Shown here one piece after another: positions 44,921 to 53,646 of a stretch of 64,000 bases of DNA (the stretch's first letter is position 1; each line of letters begins with the position of its first letter). The stretch covers positions 3,406,501 to 3,470,500 of the forward strand of contig NC_003280.10 of the NCBI RefSeq assembly GCF_000002985.6. Direction: 5' to 3'. Source of the DNA: Caenorhabditis elegans. Lineage: Eukaryota > Nematoda > Chromadorea > Rhabditida > Rhabditidae. The position numbers and the translations under genes were made by a program. The notes under the pieces were generated by a model. That model had not been told where the DNA came from and did no database searches. It was given only the letters and a program-made list of their open reading frames with translations.

Positions 44921-45829
44921 ATGTCGGAGCCAAGCAGTTTGATGACTGAATTTCAAAAACTTCGCGTTGAAACTTCCAAGATACAAAATGAGTTCAGAGA
45001 GGTGAGATTTTCATATTTAAAGTTGAAAAAAATCAAATTGTTTCCAGAAACCAGGCTACGTGGAAGATAAACTGCACAAGAACACCCTGGAAATGTGCCA
45101 GAAAATTTTAAAGAAACAACACGGATTTCAAAAAACCCAGGAAAATCAAAACAAATTCATTGAACATTTGATATTGGATTTGGAGTCTGTCAAAAAAGAA
45201 ACTAGTGATATGAAAAAGCAACAAGAGACTCAGATTTTGAAGAGACAAGACGAATATCACGACGAGATGAAGCAAGAATTTCAAAAAATCCAGGCAACTC
45301 AAAATAAATTGATCGAAGATTTGATGTCGGAATTGAAGACTGTCAAAAATGAGACTAATGATATGAAAAGGAATCTCAGGAGAAATCGATGAATGATCTT
45401 CTTATCAGGAATTCGGATAAAAATCTGGAAATGATGTTGAAAATTCAGGAAGGTCAAAATCAAATGATGATGAAGATTATGCAAAGATCAGCTGTGCATG
45501 ACGTCCCAATTGAAACTGGAGAATTGGCAAAGAATGTCTCATTTTTTTATATTTTTGTTTACTGGTCCGATTCGCATGGCACATTAGCGTCTGGAAACTA
45601 TCGAAATCTTTGGGTGCGCGGATCGGACACAATTCGACAAGTCAAACTGACCATCAATTCACTTGCAAACGTAGATATCAGCTCGTTCAGAATGGTGCTT
45701 CGTGGTTGCTTGGTTGCAAAATAGCTGTAAAATGAAATTTGCATTTCAGATAAAGTTCTCGAAGACGACCACACTCTCGCCTACTACAACATTCAAGAAG
45801 GCTCAACACTCGGTCTTTTCTCCCCTTAA
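44921..45829 (+). pseudogene. Coiled-coil/ubiquitin-like array copy 8, frameshifted
   Basis: Exon 1 (44921-45001) codes MSEPSSLMTEFQKLRVETSK; exon 2 starts at 45048 and shares KPGYVEDKLHKNT with copy 7. Near 45370 a few bases of the KKQQESQ segment found in copies 3, 4 and 7 are missing. The frame ends in DMKRNLRRNR, while the continuation (MNDLLIRNSDKNLEMMLKIQ, FYIFVYWSDSHG, SDTIRQVKLTINSLANVDIS) lies in another frame. The last exon (DKVLEDDHTLAYYNIQEG, end LFSP) is intact. As read, only a coiled-coil protein without the ubiquitin-like domain could be made. Confidence 0.65.
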
Positions 45830-46011
45830 ATTCTAATTTTTATCGACTTTTTCTCTAAAAGAATGTATAAAGTTCCCATCTGCCATTATGTAAATAAATA
45901 ATTTTTGACAACAATTTTTTGGATGTTTTTATCGCAAACAACGTTTTCAACAATCATTCGGATATTTGATTTGTTCAAAACAAAAAATGCAAAAAAAAAA
46001 CAATTTTTTAT

Positions 46012-46072
46012 GCGCGTATTTTCAGGTGCATAGTCCGCAAACACGTTACGTACTCCGCCACCTACCGTAATT
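46012..46072 (+). promoter_or_regulatory. Conserved array box, copy 6
   Basis: GCGCGTATTTTCAGGTGCAT, AGTCCGCAAACACGTTACGT, then ACTCCGCCACCTACCGTAAT. It ends about 160 bp before the start of array copy 9. Confidence 0.6.
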
Positions 46073-46230
46073 CCCTGTGAAAAATTATCTGAAAATTTTT
46101 CTTGTTTTTTGGTTCTTGTCGAGTTTTTTGAGAATTTCCAATTATTTTGCGAGTTTTTTTTCGAATTTACTTGAAAAATTATGGAAATTAACGAAAATTA
46201 TCAAAAAATGTGTGTTTTCTAGATTAAAAA

Positions 46231-47013
46231 ATGTCAGAGCCAAACAATTTGATGTCCGAATTCCAAAAGCTCTGCGCTGAAACTTCGAGAATACAGAATG
46301 AGTTCAGAGAGGTTTAATTAACTAACTAACAATTTTAAAAATCAATTTATTTTTCCAGATACCCAGCTCTGCGGGGAATGCACTGCTCAAGGACACTCAG
46401 GAGATGTGCCAGAAGATTTTGAAGAAACAAGACGAACTTCACGATGAGATGAAGCATGTTCAGGAAAGCTTGATGTCGGAGTTGAATTCTGTGAAGAATG
46501 AGCTGAAGCATGCGAAATCGATTAATGATCTTATTGCAAAGAATGCTGATAAAAATCTGGAAACTTTGCTGAAAATTCAAAAAACTCAAGATCAAATTAT
46601 GATGAAGCTTCTGGAAGGAGACGCTATGGAGAAGATGGGAGGACTAGTTTTGAAAAATATCCCAGACGAGCCTGAAAAGCCTGAAAAGCCTGAAAAGCCT
46701 GAAAATGAAAATTTCTCGCTCAACATCAGTCCAGCTGCGTGGAGAGTGGACTGTTTACACCACCGGCAAACTCTACCCGCTTCTGGTTCGCGAATCGGAT
46801 ACAATTCGTATTATTAAACTGCGTTTCAACACTCTCGCAAGAATGTTGTATGTGGATACCAGCTCGTTCAGAATGCTCATTGATGGTTTGTTTCTAGCCG
46901 GAAAACTTTAAAATTTACAATATCCCATTTCAGATAAAGTTCTCGAAGACGACCACACTCTCGCCTACTACAACATCCAAGAAGGCTCAACACTCGGCCT
47001 TTTCTCCCGTTAA
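46231..47013 (+). pseudogene. Coiled-coil/ubiquitin-like array copy 9, one-base frameshift
   Basis: Exon 1 (46231-46311) codes MSEPNNLMSEFQKLCAETSR. Exon 2 (from 46359) has a short coiled coil (LMSELNSVKNELKHAKSIND) and a small EKPEKPEKPE repeat. One extra base near 46728 then puts the ubiquitin-like part (VQLRGEWTVYTTG, SDTIRIIKLRFNTLARM) into another frame. The last exon (46934-47013) still reads DKVLEDDHTLAYYNIQEG, ending LFSR. The damage is a single base, so it may be recent or a sequence error. If real, the protein ends soon after the EKP repeat. Confidence 0.6.
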
Positions 47014-47179
47014 ATTCTAATTTTTATCGATTTTCCCTTGAAAAAATGTAAAAAATGTATTGTTCCCTTGTCATTTTGCGAATAAACAATTATTAACTAG
47101 AATTTAGATGATTTTTCACTAAAAAAAACATTCATTTCAGGTTTAGAATTAATTCCAATAAAAAAAGACAAATTTTTAT

Positions 47180-47240
47180 GCGCGTAGTTTCAAGTGCAAA
47201 GTCTGCAAACACGTTGCGTACTTCATAGTCTACCGTAGTT
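47180..47240 (+). promoter_or_regulatory. Conserved array box, copy 7
   Basis: GCGCGTAGTTTCAAGTGCAA, AGTCTGCAAACACGTTGCGT, then ACTTCATAGTCTACCGTAGT. It ends 125 bp before the start of array copy 10. Confidence 0.6.
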
Positions 47241-47364
47241 TTCAGCTTTTTTTTGGTTTTTTTAAAAGTTTTTATTGTTTTTTCAGCGAAAATCCTTGAA
47301 AACTTCGATTTTTCCTGGGATATTTCCACATATTTCCTTCAAAAAACACATTATTCTCCAGAAA

Positions 47365-48111
47365 ATGGCCGATTCGAACGATTTGATGTCGGAATTTCAG
47401 AAGCTTCAACAGGAAACTTCCAAAATTCAATCACATCTCACCAAGGTTATTATTTTTTTATTTTTAAAAACAAATTTACAAATCTCACATTTCAGGATTT
47501 CCTCTCAAGCTCCGCTAAGCTTTCGGAAAATCGTGTCCTTCAGGCCACCCAGGAGCTTTGTGGAAAATTGACGGAAAAACAAAAAGTTCAGGATGATACG
47601 ATTAACTTGTTGCTCTCGGCGCTCGGCCAAATCCAGGAAAATCAAAATAAGATTTTGAATCAATTTGCATCAATGCAAAGTCAGCTGGATATTGTAAAAC
47701 GCCGTCAGGATGCTTATGAGCGGGATTTAATCCAACAAAAACCTTCAGTTCCGGAGCAAAAAGTCGGTGAATCGTCGAAAAAGTCTCCGAGATCTGCAGA
47801 ATCAGCTCTGAAATATGTGGAGACATGCACCAAAGTTGTAGATCTTTGTATTGCCGTTTCAATGCCTGGAAGGCTCTTCTCCATTGGAGCCAATAAAATG
47901 GAATCCGTTGAACAGTTGAAAATGAAAATCGAATGCCAAACGGGAATTCCACGCACAAAATTTTGGCTCAGACTTCACGGTTGGTTTTTCAAATTAGACT
48001 TATTTTTAATAAATGTTTTTCTTATTTTCAGGCAAACCTCTCTACGACGACAAGAAGCTCGCCGACTACAAATGGGATACCAGTGTTGAACTGCTAGTTC
48101 GTGCTTCCTAA
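47365..48111 (+). CDS. Coiled-coil/ubiquitin-like protein, array copy 10 (intact, diverged)
   Basis: Exons 47365-47445 (81 nt), 47496-47979 and 48032-48111 (80 nt) give 214 residues. N-terminal MADSNDLMSEFQKLQQETSK; helix with coiled-coil character (LTEKQKVQDDTINLLLSALG, FASMQSQLDIVKRRQDAYER). A Ser/Lys linker follows, then a ubiquitin-like end with CIAVSMPGRLFSI, MESVEQLKMKIECQTGIPRT, FWLRLHG, GKPLYDDKKLADYKWD and VELLVRAS. The K-x-x-I-x-x-x-x-G-I-P run is the clearest ubiquitin-type signature in the array. Together with copy 1 it is the most divergent member, so copies 1 and 10 may be older outer genes with copies 2-9 younger duplicates. Confidence 0.78.
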
Positions 48112-48336
48112 TTAATATTTTTACGAATTACTAATCTGTATCATTATGTGTTCCTTTTTTTTGAATGAATAATGATCTGAAATTGCGACCTTGTAAAATT
48201 AAATGGTGAAATGTTGAGAAAAAACAGATTGGTGACTAGAAAGGGCACTTCTGCTGGAATCGATGTGTTCAATAAAAATTCGCCATGTTCCCTGCAAGCG
48301 AATTTATTGCGCAAACGAGAAAGATTGCCGGTAGCA

Positions 48337-48619
48337 GGTCTCGACAAGACAAAATTTTGCTAAATTCAAAAAAGATGTGCGCCTTTAAAGAGTACTGTAG
48401 TTCTAAACTTTCGTCAATGCGGATATTTCATCTATTTTTCGCTATTTTTCAATTTAAAAAGTGTGAATTTATTGAAAAACACAAATATATTTTTTTTAAA
48501 GAATCGTGGTAAAAACTGTAAAATCAATTTAAATTCCACAACAATGAAGTCTGAAACTACAGTAATCTTTAAAGGCGCACACCTTTTCGCATTCAACAAA
48601 ATTTTGTCGTGTCGAGACC
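48337..48619. mobile_element. ~283-bp inverted-repeat (MITE-like) element
   Basis: The arms start GGTCTCGACAAGACAAAATTT and end AAATTTTGTCGTGTCGAGACC in complement. Both contain TTTAAAGGCGCACA / TGTGCGCCTTTAAA and an ACTACAGTA word, about 60 bp each with few mismatches. There is no coding capacity. I associate this TTTAAAGGCGCACA type with Caenorhabditis genomes. Confidence 0.75.
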
Positions 48620-49066
48620 GGGTTCCTTATTTTCGTTTTTTTTTTCGGATACGTGTGGATTTACGCAGTTTGTGTACTCCTCGAGGACAAGTTTGCTCAT
48701 TTTTTTGTGCATTTTACAGTTTTTCGTAAACTACTTGGTTTAGGACCATTTTTGCAATTTTTTCCATTTATAACCATCCGTGGACAGCACCTCGCGGCCC
48801 CCGACTTCATGAGTTTAAAAATGTTTTTTTTTTCAAACTACAGTAGTCCTACAGTACTCCTACCGTAACCCTATCATAAAAATTGATTTGATTCCAAGAT
48901 TGTTAATTGCCCACCAATTCGCCAAAAAAACCAAATAAATGGTTAAAAACTGGGAAATCATTTTTTGAAAATATTCACACTTCTCCTCGAGGACTACACT
49001 AGCTGCGTAAATCGACACATGAAGATGTATGTTCCATATTTTGAAAAATGTATGGAAGCCCGTTAT

Positions 49067-49229
49067 CACGTGGTGTCGGAATGTCCAATAACGGTTTGAT
49101 CTACAAAAAATGCGGGAGAAGATCCACAGAATTCTCAACTGATTTCGCATTGTTGAGAACGTGCTGACGTCGCCTTTTTTGGGCCGAAAATTCCCGCATT
49201 TTTTTTGTATGGGACATCCTGGCACCACT
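49067..49229. mobile_element. Palindromic CACGTGGTGTC element
   Basis: Starts CACGTGGTGTCGGAATGTCC and ends GGGACATCCTGGCACCACTT. The interior has GATCTACAAAAAATGCGGGA and its complement TCCCGCATTTTTTTTG, plus GAACGTGCTGACGTC. Confidence 0.7.
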
Positions 49230-49270
49230 TGCGTAATGTTATAAGAAACATAATTTAACAACAACACAGT

Positions 49271-49658
49271 TTATAAAGAAAAGCCCCTTGGTACTGCGAA
49301 TGCTCCGAACATCAGCTTCAAGTGGACGATCTTCCAGTCAAACTGATCACCCCGATTTCTGAGCACAATCCGGACTAGATTAGAGACCTTGGTAGATGGA
49401 TTCGTGAACACCACGGTAGCAGTAATTAAGTTTGCTTCCAGCTGCCGGTGGGACCTGATAGTGAGAAGTGATTTCCAGCAAACAACTCGTACAACTGTTG
49501 CATGCCAACTAGACTCAGGGCCTCTGAAATAAAATTTAAAAGCTTATTCAGAATTTCTACTATAACTCACCATTTTTCGAAGAGACTATGGTGCTAAGCC
49601 GATTCAAGTTCCGGGTATTCACAGAGCTCATGAACGTATTGAGCAGTTGGGTTATTAT
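49271..49658 (-). pseudogene. Secreted NTF2-like family member broken by mariner insertion
   Basis: Exon 2 (49523-49271) and the end of exon 1 (49658-49571) closely match the gene at 51988-52523. Exon 1 keeps ITQLLNTFMSSVNTRNLNRL. Exon 2 begins EALSLVGMQQLYELFAGNHF and ends WKIVHLKLMFGAFA. The homology stops exactly at a TA dinucleotide (49657-49658), where the mariner inverted repeat begins. The signal peptide part is gone from the far side. A one-base indel near 49440 also separates GNHF from RSHRQLEANLITATVVF. Two lesions mark it as dead. Confidence 0.8.
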
Positions 49659-50808
49659 ATCAGGTTGTCCCATAAGTTTTTGTACTATTTTTTTTTTGAA
49701 AAAAATTTATTTCTCTCAAGCGACAAGTAGTACTATTCACACAAGTATTCACCATTAGTGTCCACCACTTGTTGCCATTTACTAGGTAACATCATGATGC
49801 CACGGGAGAAGAAATCCGGCGAACGCGATGAGAAGAAAGTGGAGAGTTCAGTTTTGAGATGCTCTTCGTCGTCGAATTGCTTGTCGCGCATGTAGTCACT
49901 GAGAGACAAGAACAAATGGTAGTCGGTTGGTGCAAGATCTGGAGAATATGGTGGATGCGGTAAAACAGTCCAACCAAGATCTTGCAGCTTTTGGAAAGTC
50001 TTCTTGGCGACATGAGGCCTAGCATTATCGTGAAGAAAATATAGTTTTTCATATTTTCCGTTGGTCTTTTCTGCAACTCGGTCCAATTGGGCACAATAGT
50101 AATCAGCAGTGATAGTTTTATTAGTTGGCAACAATTCCCAGTGCACGGGTCCTTGAACACCCCACCAGACACAGATCATAATCTTTTTTGGGTGAAGATC
50201 AGGCTTTGGCGTCGGTATTCCTTTCTCACCGATCGGAAGCCATTGACGTTTTCTGGAATGGTTAACATAGAGCACCCACTTCTCATCTCCAGTAACCAGA
50301 TTGTTCAGCCAATCGAACTTTCGACGAAAAGTTAGAAGTTGAGTACAAACGTTGACCCGAGTGAGCTTCTGTGATGCCGAAAGTTCATGAGGCACCCAAG
50401 TTCCAAGTTTTGAAGTAAAACCAAGGCGACCCAAGTGACGTGCAATTGTGCTATGACAACACTCAAGCTTCTCTTCCATTTCACGAAGACTAAGACGAGG
50501 CTCTTCCTCCACCAGCTTCACTAGGTCTTCTTCATTTAACTCTACCGGTCGCCCAGAACGTTCTATTTCTTCGAGACTAAAGTCGCCGTTCTTGAACTTT
50601 TGAAACCAACTCTTTGCTGTATTATAAGAGAGTGCTCCCTCACCCATCGCACCGCATATGTTTCGTTCCGCTTCCATTGCTGAGAATGACCAAGACGAAA
50701 TTCATAAAGAAGAAGCAATCTAACGTCTCGACGTTCAAGTTTGATGATTGTCATCGTGGCAAAGTAGAAATGGATGAAATGAATCTTTTCTGAAAGGGGA
50801 CGACCCGA
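49659..50808 (-). mobile_element. mariner-family DNA transposon
   Basis: A transposase gene on the minus strand flanked by related ends. The left end TCAGGTTGTCCCATAAG follows a TA; the right end read inward is TCGGGTCGTCCCC, so the two ends have diverged. No TA is seen outside the right end, and the other half of the interrupted host gene is missing there. This implies a later deletion or rearrangement. Confidence 0.75.
49733..50758 (-). pseudogene. mariner (DD34D) transposase, N-terminal frameshift
   Basis: The long frame (50677-49733, 314 codons) carries the second DNA-binding helix-turn-helix (FQKFKNGDFSLEEIERSGRP, STIARHLGRLGF) and the catalytic triad VTGDEKW, FLHDNARPH and SPDLAPTDYHLF. 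Exactly 34 residues separate the second and third Asp, which defines the mariner group. The first ~25 residues of such proteins (MTIIKLERRDVRLLLLYEF RLGHS) lie just upstream in another frame, joined by a small indel near 50680. The enzyme is probably inactive as read, because it lacks the start of its first DNA-binding domain. It would cut and paste DNA at TA sites. Confidence 0.88.
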
Positions 50809-50820
50809 CCTTGACACGAC

Positions 50821-51796
50821 CTACGATGAAAAAATTTTAAAACTTTCTAGAAGTTTTGGAAAAATATTTGAAAAAAAGTGTTTCGGCGAAGGTGTAACCA
50901 TAACAAATTTGCGGTTTTGAACCGGCGGCGGGCCATTTCTATTCCGCATCCATGATCTGATACGCCACCAGTCGGGTTGAGTTTGCGGATTCTGAATTTG
51001 GGGATTCAAGGAATCTGAAAGATCAGAAAGACCAACCGGATCGAGATTCTCCAGAATCACATCGAATCGTTTCCTGGTATAACTTGGATGTGGTCCCCGG
51101 TACACGAGAGTCACGTTAAGGCCATGTATGTTTTTCCCAGGCTCCATGAAAATTTGATAGTTGGTGTATTCCAGAGTATACGTGTAGCCACTGATTTCCG
51201 CCGGAATATGCTCGAATATTTTGACGTTTTCCGCTGAAAGCTTTCAGCTTTAAATTAAAAGCAAGAAGTCACGCGATTCTGGCTGCCATCATAAATTGAC
51301 ATGGAAGAGTTTGCCGAACTAGGCCATTTTGGCTCGGCACGTGGTGTCAGTGTGTCTCTTGATCTACCTAGATCTACAAAAAAATGCGGGAGAAGAGACC
51401 GAGAGTTCTCAATTAATTTCGCATGGTTAAGAACGTGCTGACGTCACATTTTTTTGGGCCAAAAGGTTCCCGCATTTTTTTGTAGATCAACTCGGTTTAA
51501 GTTGTAAAACTAAATGTATTTGTCCGTGTGGAGTACACGACTTTCCCACGCGTTGTCCGGCAGGCGATTGTCAATGGAGCGCAAAAATACAATGAGGATG
51601 GCCAGAACTAGTCAAAGGACTTACGAGTTGACAGGAATTTAGTTGAGAAGAATTTCAGCATATCTAGCCATGGCTCTTTAGTATTCACTGCTTTTGTGAA
51701 GTTGTTGAAGAATATTTCAGCGCATACCTTCGGAGGGGGAATAGGGCCTGGGTGGCCGTTCGTCAGAACGACAAGGAAAATGAATAGAAAAATCAT
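50821..51796 (-). CDS. Small secreted protein, predicted NTF2-like fold (family member 3)
   Basis: Two exons (51796-51625 and 51233-50821, phase 1) give 194 residues. Signal peptide MIFLFIFLVVLTNG; helix CAEIFFNNFTKAVNTKEPWL; then ENVKIFEHIP, YTYTLEYTNYQIFMEPG, LNVTLVYRG, and PDWWRIRSWM as the probable 'GW+I' strand. The C-terminal tail is long (about 40 residues) compared with other members. The 391-bp intron is mostly filled by a dispersed repeat with a palindromic element nested in it (51268-51605). The stop codon lies only 13 bp from the mariner right end. Confidence 0.65.
51268..51605. mobile_element. Dispersed repeat with a nested palindromic element
   Basis: Outer parts (51268-51337 with GAGTTTGCCGAACTAGGCCA; 51491-51605 with TTGTCCGTGTGGAGTACACG and CGCGTTGTCCGGCAGGCGA) match, in opposite orientation, one continuous element at 63244-63465. 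The middle of that element is replaced here by a CACGTGGTGTC palindromic repeat (51338-~51490). Its central part (the CGCGTTGCGTGCCGCGTCGC stretch of the uninterrupted copy) is missing. Confidence 0.7.
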
Positions 51797-51987
51797 TTTC
51801 AAAAAAATGGCGGGGAAGAAGAAGGATCCTTCTAGAAGGCCACTGATTTTATATCGAAGCTCAAATCGAATCATTTTCCTACTGTGGTGGGAGCTGTATC
51901 CCACAAGTCCCACAAAAGTAAAAAATAATTCGATTTGGGCTTTCCTATAAAAGCACTAGCCTCATCCTCTCCATCATTCTTCCCAAA

Positions 51988-52523
51988 ATGATTCTCCTAT
52001 TCTTCATTCTCTCCGTTTTGTCAATTGCCGCGGCGCACCCGGACATCCCGGCTTACGCAGTGCACAAAGAACAACTACTGGATATGCCTATCGCCTATCA
52101 GATGGGCCTTCAGAATCGCTGGTTCGCAGGACCCACTCCGGTATCTATAATAACCCAACTGCTCAATACGTTCATGAGCGCTGTGAACGCCCAGGACTTT
52201 AATCGGCTTAGCCAAATAGTTTCTTTGAATCGTGGTGGGTTACCGGAAAACTGCTGAGCTGAATTAATTTTTTTTTCGTTTCAGAGGTGTTGAGCCTGAG
52301 TGGCATGCGTCACTTGTACGATATATTTGCTGGAAATACTTGGAAATACAGGTCCCATATGCATCCGAATCCCAACAAAATCACTGCGACCGTGATTTTC
52401 ACAGATCCATCTACCAAAATCAATAATCTATACTGGTTTTTGTTCGAAAATCGAGAAGGCTGGAAGATCGTCGACTTGAAACTGATGTATGCAAATTACA
52501 TAGATTTCCAGAGATTTTATTAA
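51988..52523 (+). CDS. Small secreted protein, predicted NTF2-like fold (family member 4)
   Basis: Two exons (51988-52234, 52285-52523; phase 1 intron of 50 nt) give 161 residues. Signal peptide MILLFFILSVLSIAAA; helix IITQLLNTFMSAVNAQDF; second helix EVLSLSGMRHLYDIFAGN; strands ITATVIFTDPSTKI and NNLYWFLFENREGWKIVDLK. The end (GWKIVDLKLMYANYI) is the best example here of the closing strand of an NTF2-like domain. It is the intact sister of the broken copy at 49271-49658 and divergent from member 3, with starts only ~190 bp apart. Confidence 0.72.
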
Positions 52524-53118
52524 ATTTTGTGTTGTTGAAATAAATTTTCTTGTTGACAGATTCCTCTGAATATATAAAACTGGGTTTTTGGCTATAATGA
52601 GAGCGCAGAAAACGTGCTCCACAGCAAATGGTCTCGCTACGCGCCACCCAATGATGTTTGAAGCGCAAAGCTCCCTCCTTTAAAATATGTTAAAAACGAA
52701 GGTGTACAATACCACCAAATTTTGAGAATGCTTATTACACAACATATCTGACGCGCAATCTGCGAAAACTACAATAATCCTTCAACTAATGACTACTGTA
52801 GCACTGTTATCGATTTACGAGGATATAAAAAAAGCCCTGAAAGCAATGCAACGTGTCCTAGGCTTAGGCTTAGGCTTAGGCTTAGGCTCAGGATTAGGCT
52901 TAAGCTCAGGCTTAGGCTTAAGCTCAGGCTTAGGCTTGTGCTTGTGCTTAGGCCTAGGTCTTGGCTTAGGCTTAGGCTTAGGCAGGGAGAAAGCGAATAA
53001 AAAATCTCAGAAAATTCCAGAATTCAGAAAAAGATCTCTCTCCTCTTCAAATAGTTTTTTTTAAATAAGTGCTAAATACGATATTGCTAACTTTATTCAA
53101 CGTTAATACACCATTGAA
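52524..53118. other. Intergenic with TTAGGC tract
   Basis: Apart from the TTAGGC tract at 52858-52984, I see only AT-rich DNA. Frames coding GLGLGLG here come from the repeat. Confidence 0.55.
52858..52984 (+). repeat. Interstitial (TTAGGC)n tract, longest in window
   Basis: Begins with four perfect TTAGGC units and continues with TTAAGC, TCAGGC and TTGTGC variants, ending in perfect units again. It is intergenic, between two secreted-protein genes. Confidence 0.9.
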
Positions 53119-53646
53119 TTAATATCCCATAAAAGTTGGCATTTGTTGTGAGCGGAAAAATCTCGCTAAACCACTTGGTGTATCTCTCATACGCATGTGT
53201 CGAACTTGCCAGTAGAAGGTTTTCGGCTGGAAAATGTTTAAATTCATATAACTGTAAATGTTCTTCAACTCACATTAAGTTGCAAAATAAACTTAACAAC
53301 CACGTAATGTCCGGGAGCTCTAACGAAATTAACTTCCACGTGCATTTCCAGAAGTTTCTTATCAAACTTTGTCATTTCGATGGACATCGGGTGGTATAAT
53401 TTAAAAAGTGAAATGATCAAATCCGGGTGTTCTGAAATTATTAAAATATATTTCCCAAGTACCCAGTGAAGCAAGGAATCGTAAGTACTAACCAACATCT
53501 TTAGAAACCAAAAGAGCAACTGTCGCAGAATCAGCATGGTTTACCGCATACTTGAGACGTCTAATGAATTCCTTGGCTTCCGTGTTGTCAGCAGAGCCAA
53601 GCTGGAAAGTACCAAAAACGGCGAGATGGAGAATGAGGAGACGCAT
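53119..53646 (-). CDS. Small secreted protein, predicted NTF2-like fold (family member 5)
   Basis: Three exons (53646-53493, 53431-53274, 53226-53119; phases 1 and 0) give 139 residues. Signal peptide MRLLILHLAVFGTFQLGSA; helix EFIRRLKYAVNHADSATVAL; then EHPDLIISLFKLYHP, strands LLEMHVEVNFVR and HYVVVKFILQLN, and FYWQVRHMRM as the closing strand. Exon structure agrees with the other three-exon members. The start is set by the signal peptide. Confidence 0.68.

Larger units (their letters stand above)
48112..49270. other. Intergenic block of inverted-repeat elements
   Basis: Contains the hairpin at 48337-48619 and a further inverted pair (GGATTTACGCAGTTTGTGTA near 48658 and TACACTAGCTGCGTAAATC near 49000, with CTCCTCGAGGAC in both). 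It also holds the palindromic element at 49067-49229. No gene is seen. Confidence 0.5.

Noticed and set aside
37083-48111. Reading the array proteins as polyubiquitin or conjugatable ubiquitin-like modifiers
   Set aside because: No copy ends in Gly-Gly or is followed by a processing site, and each has a large coiled-coil N-terminus.
52789-53064. Open frame coding GLGLGLGLG
   Set aside because: Direct product of the TTAGGC telomere-type tract.
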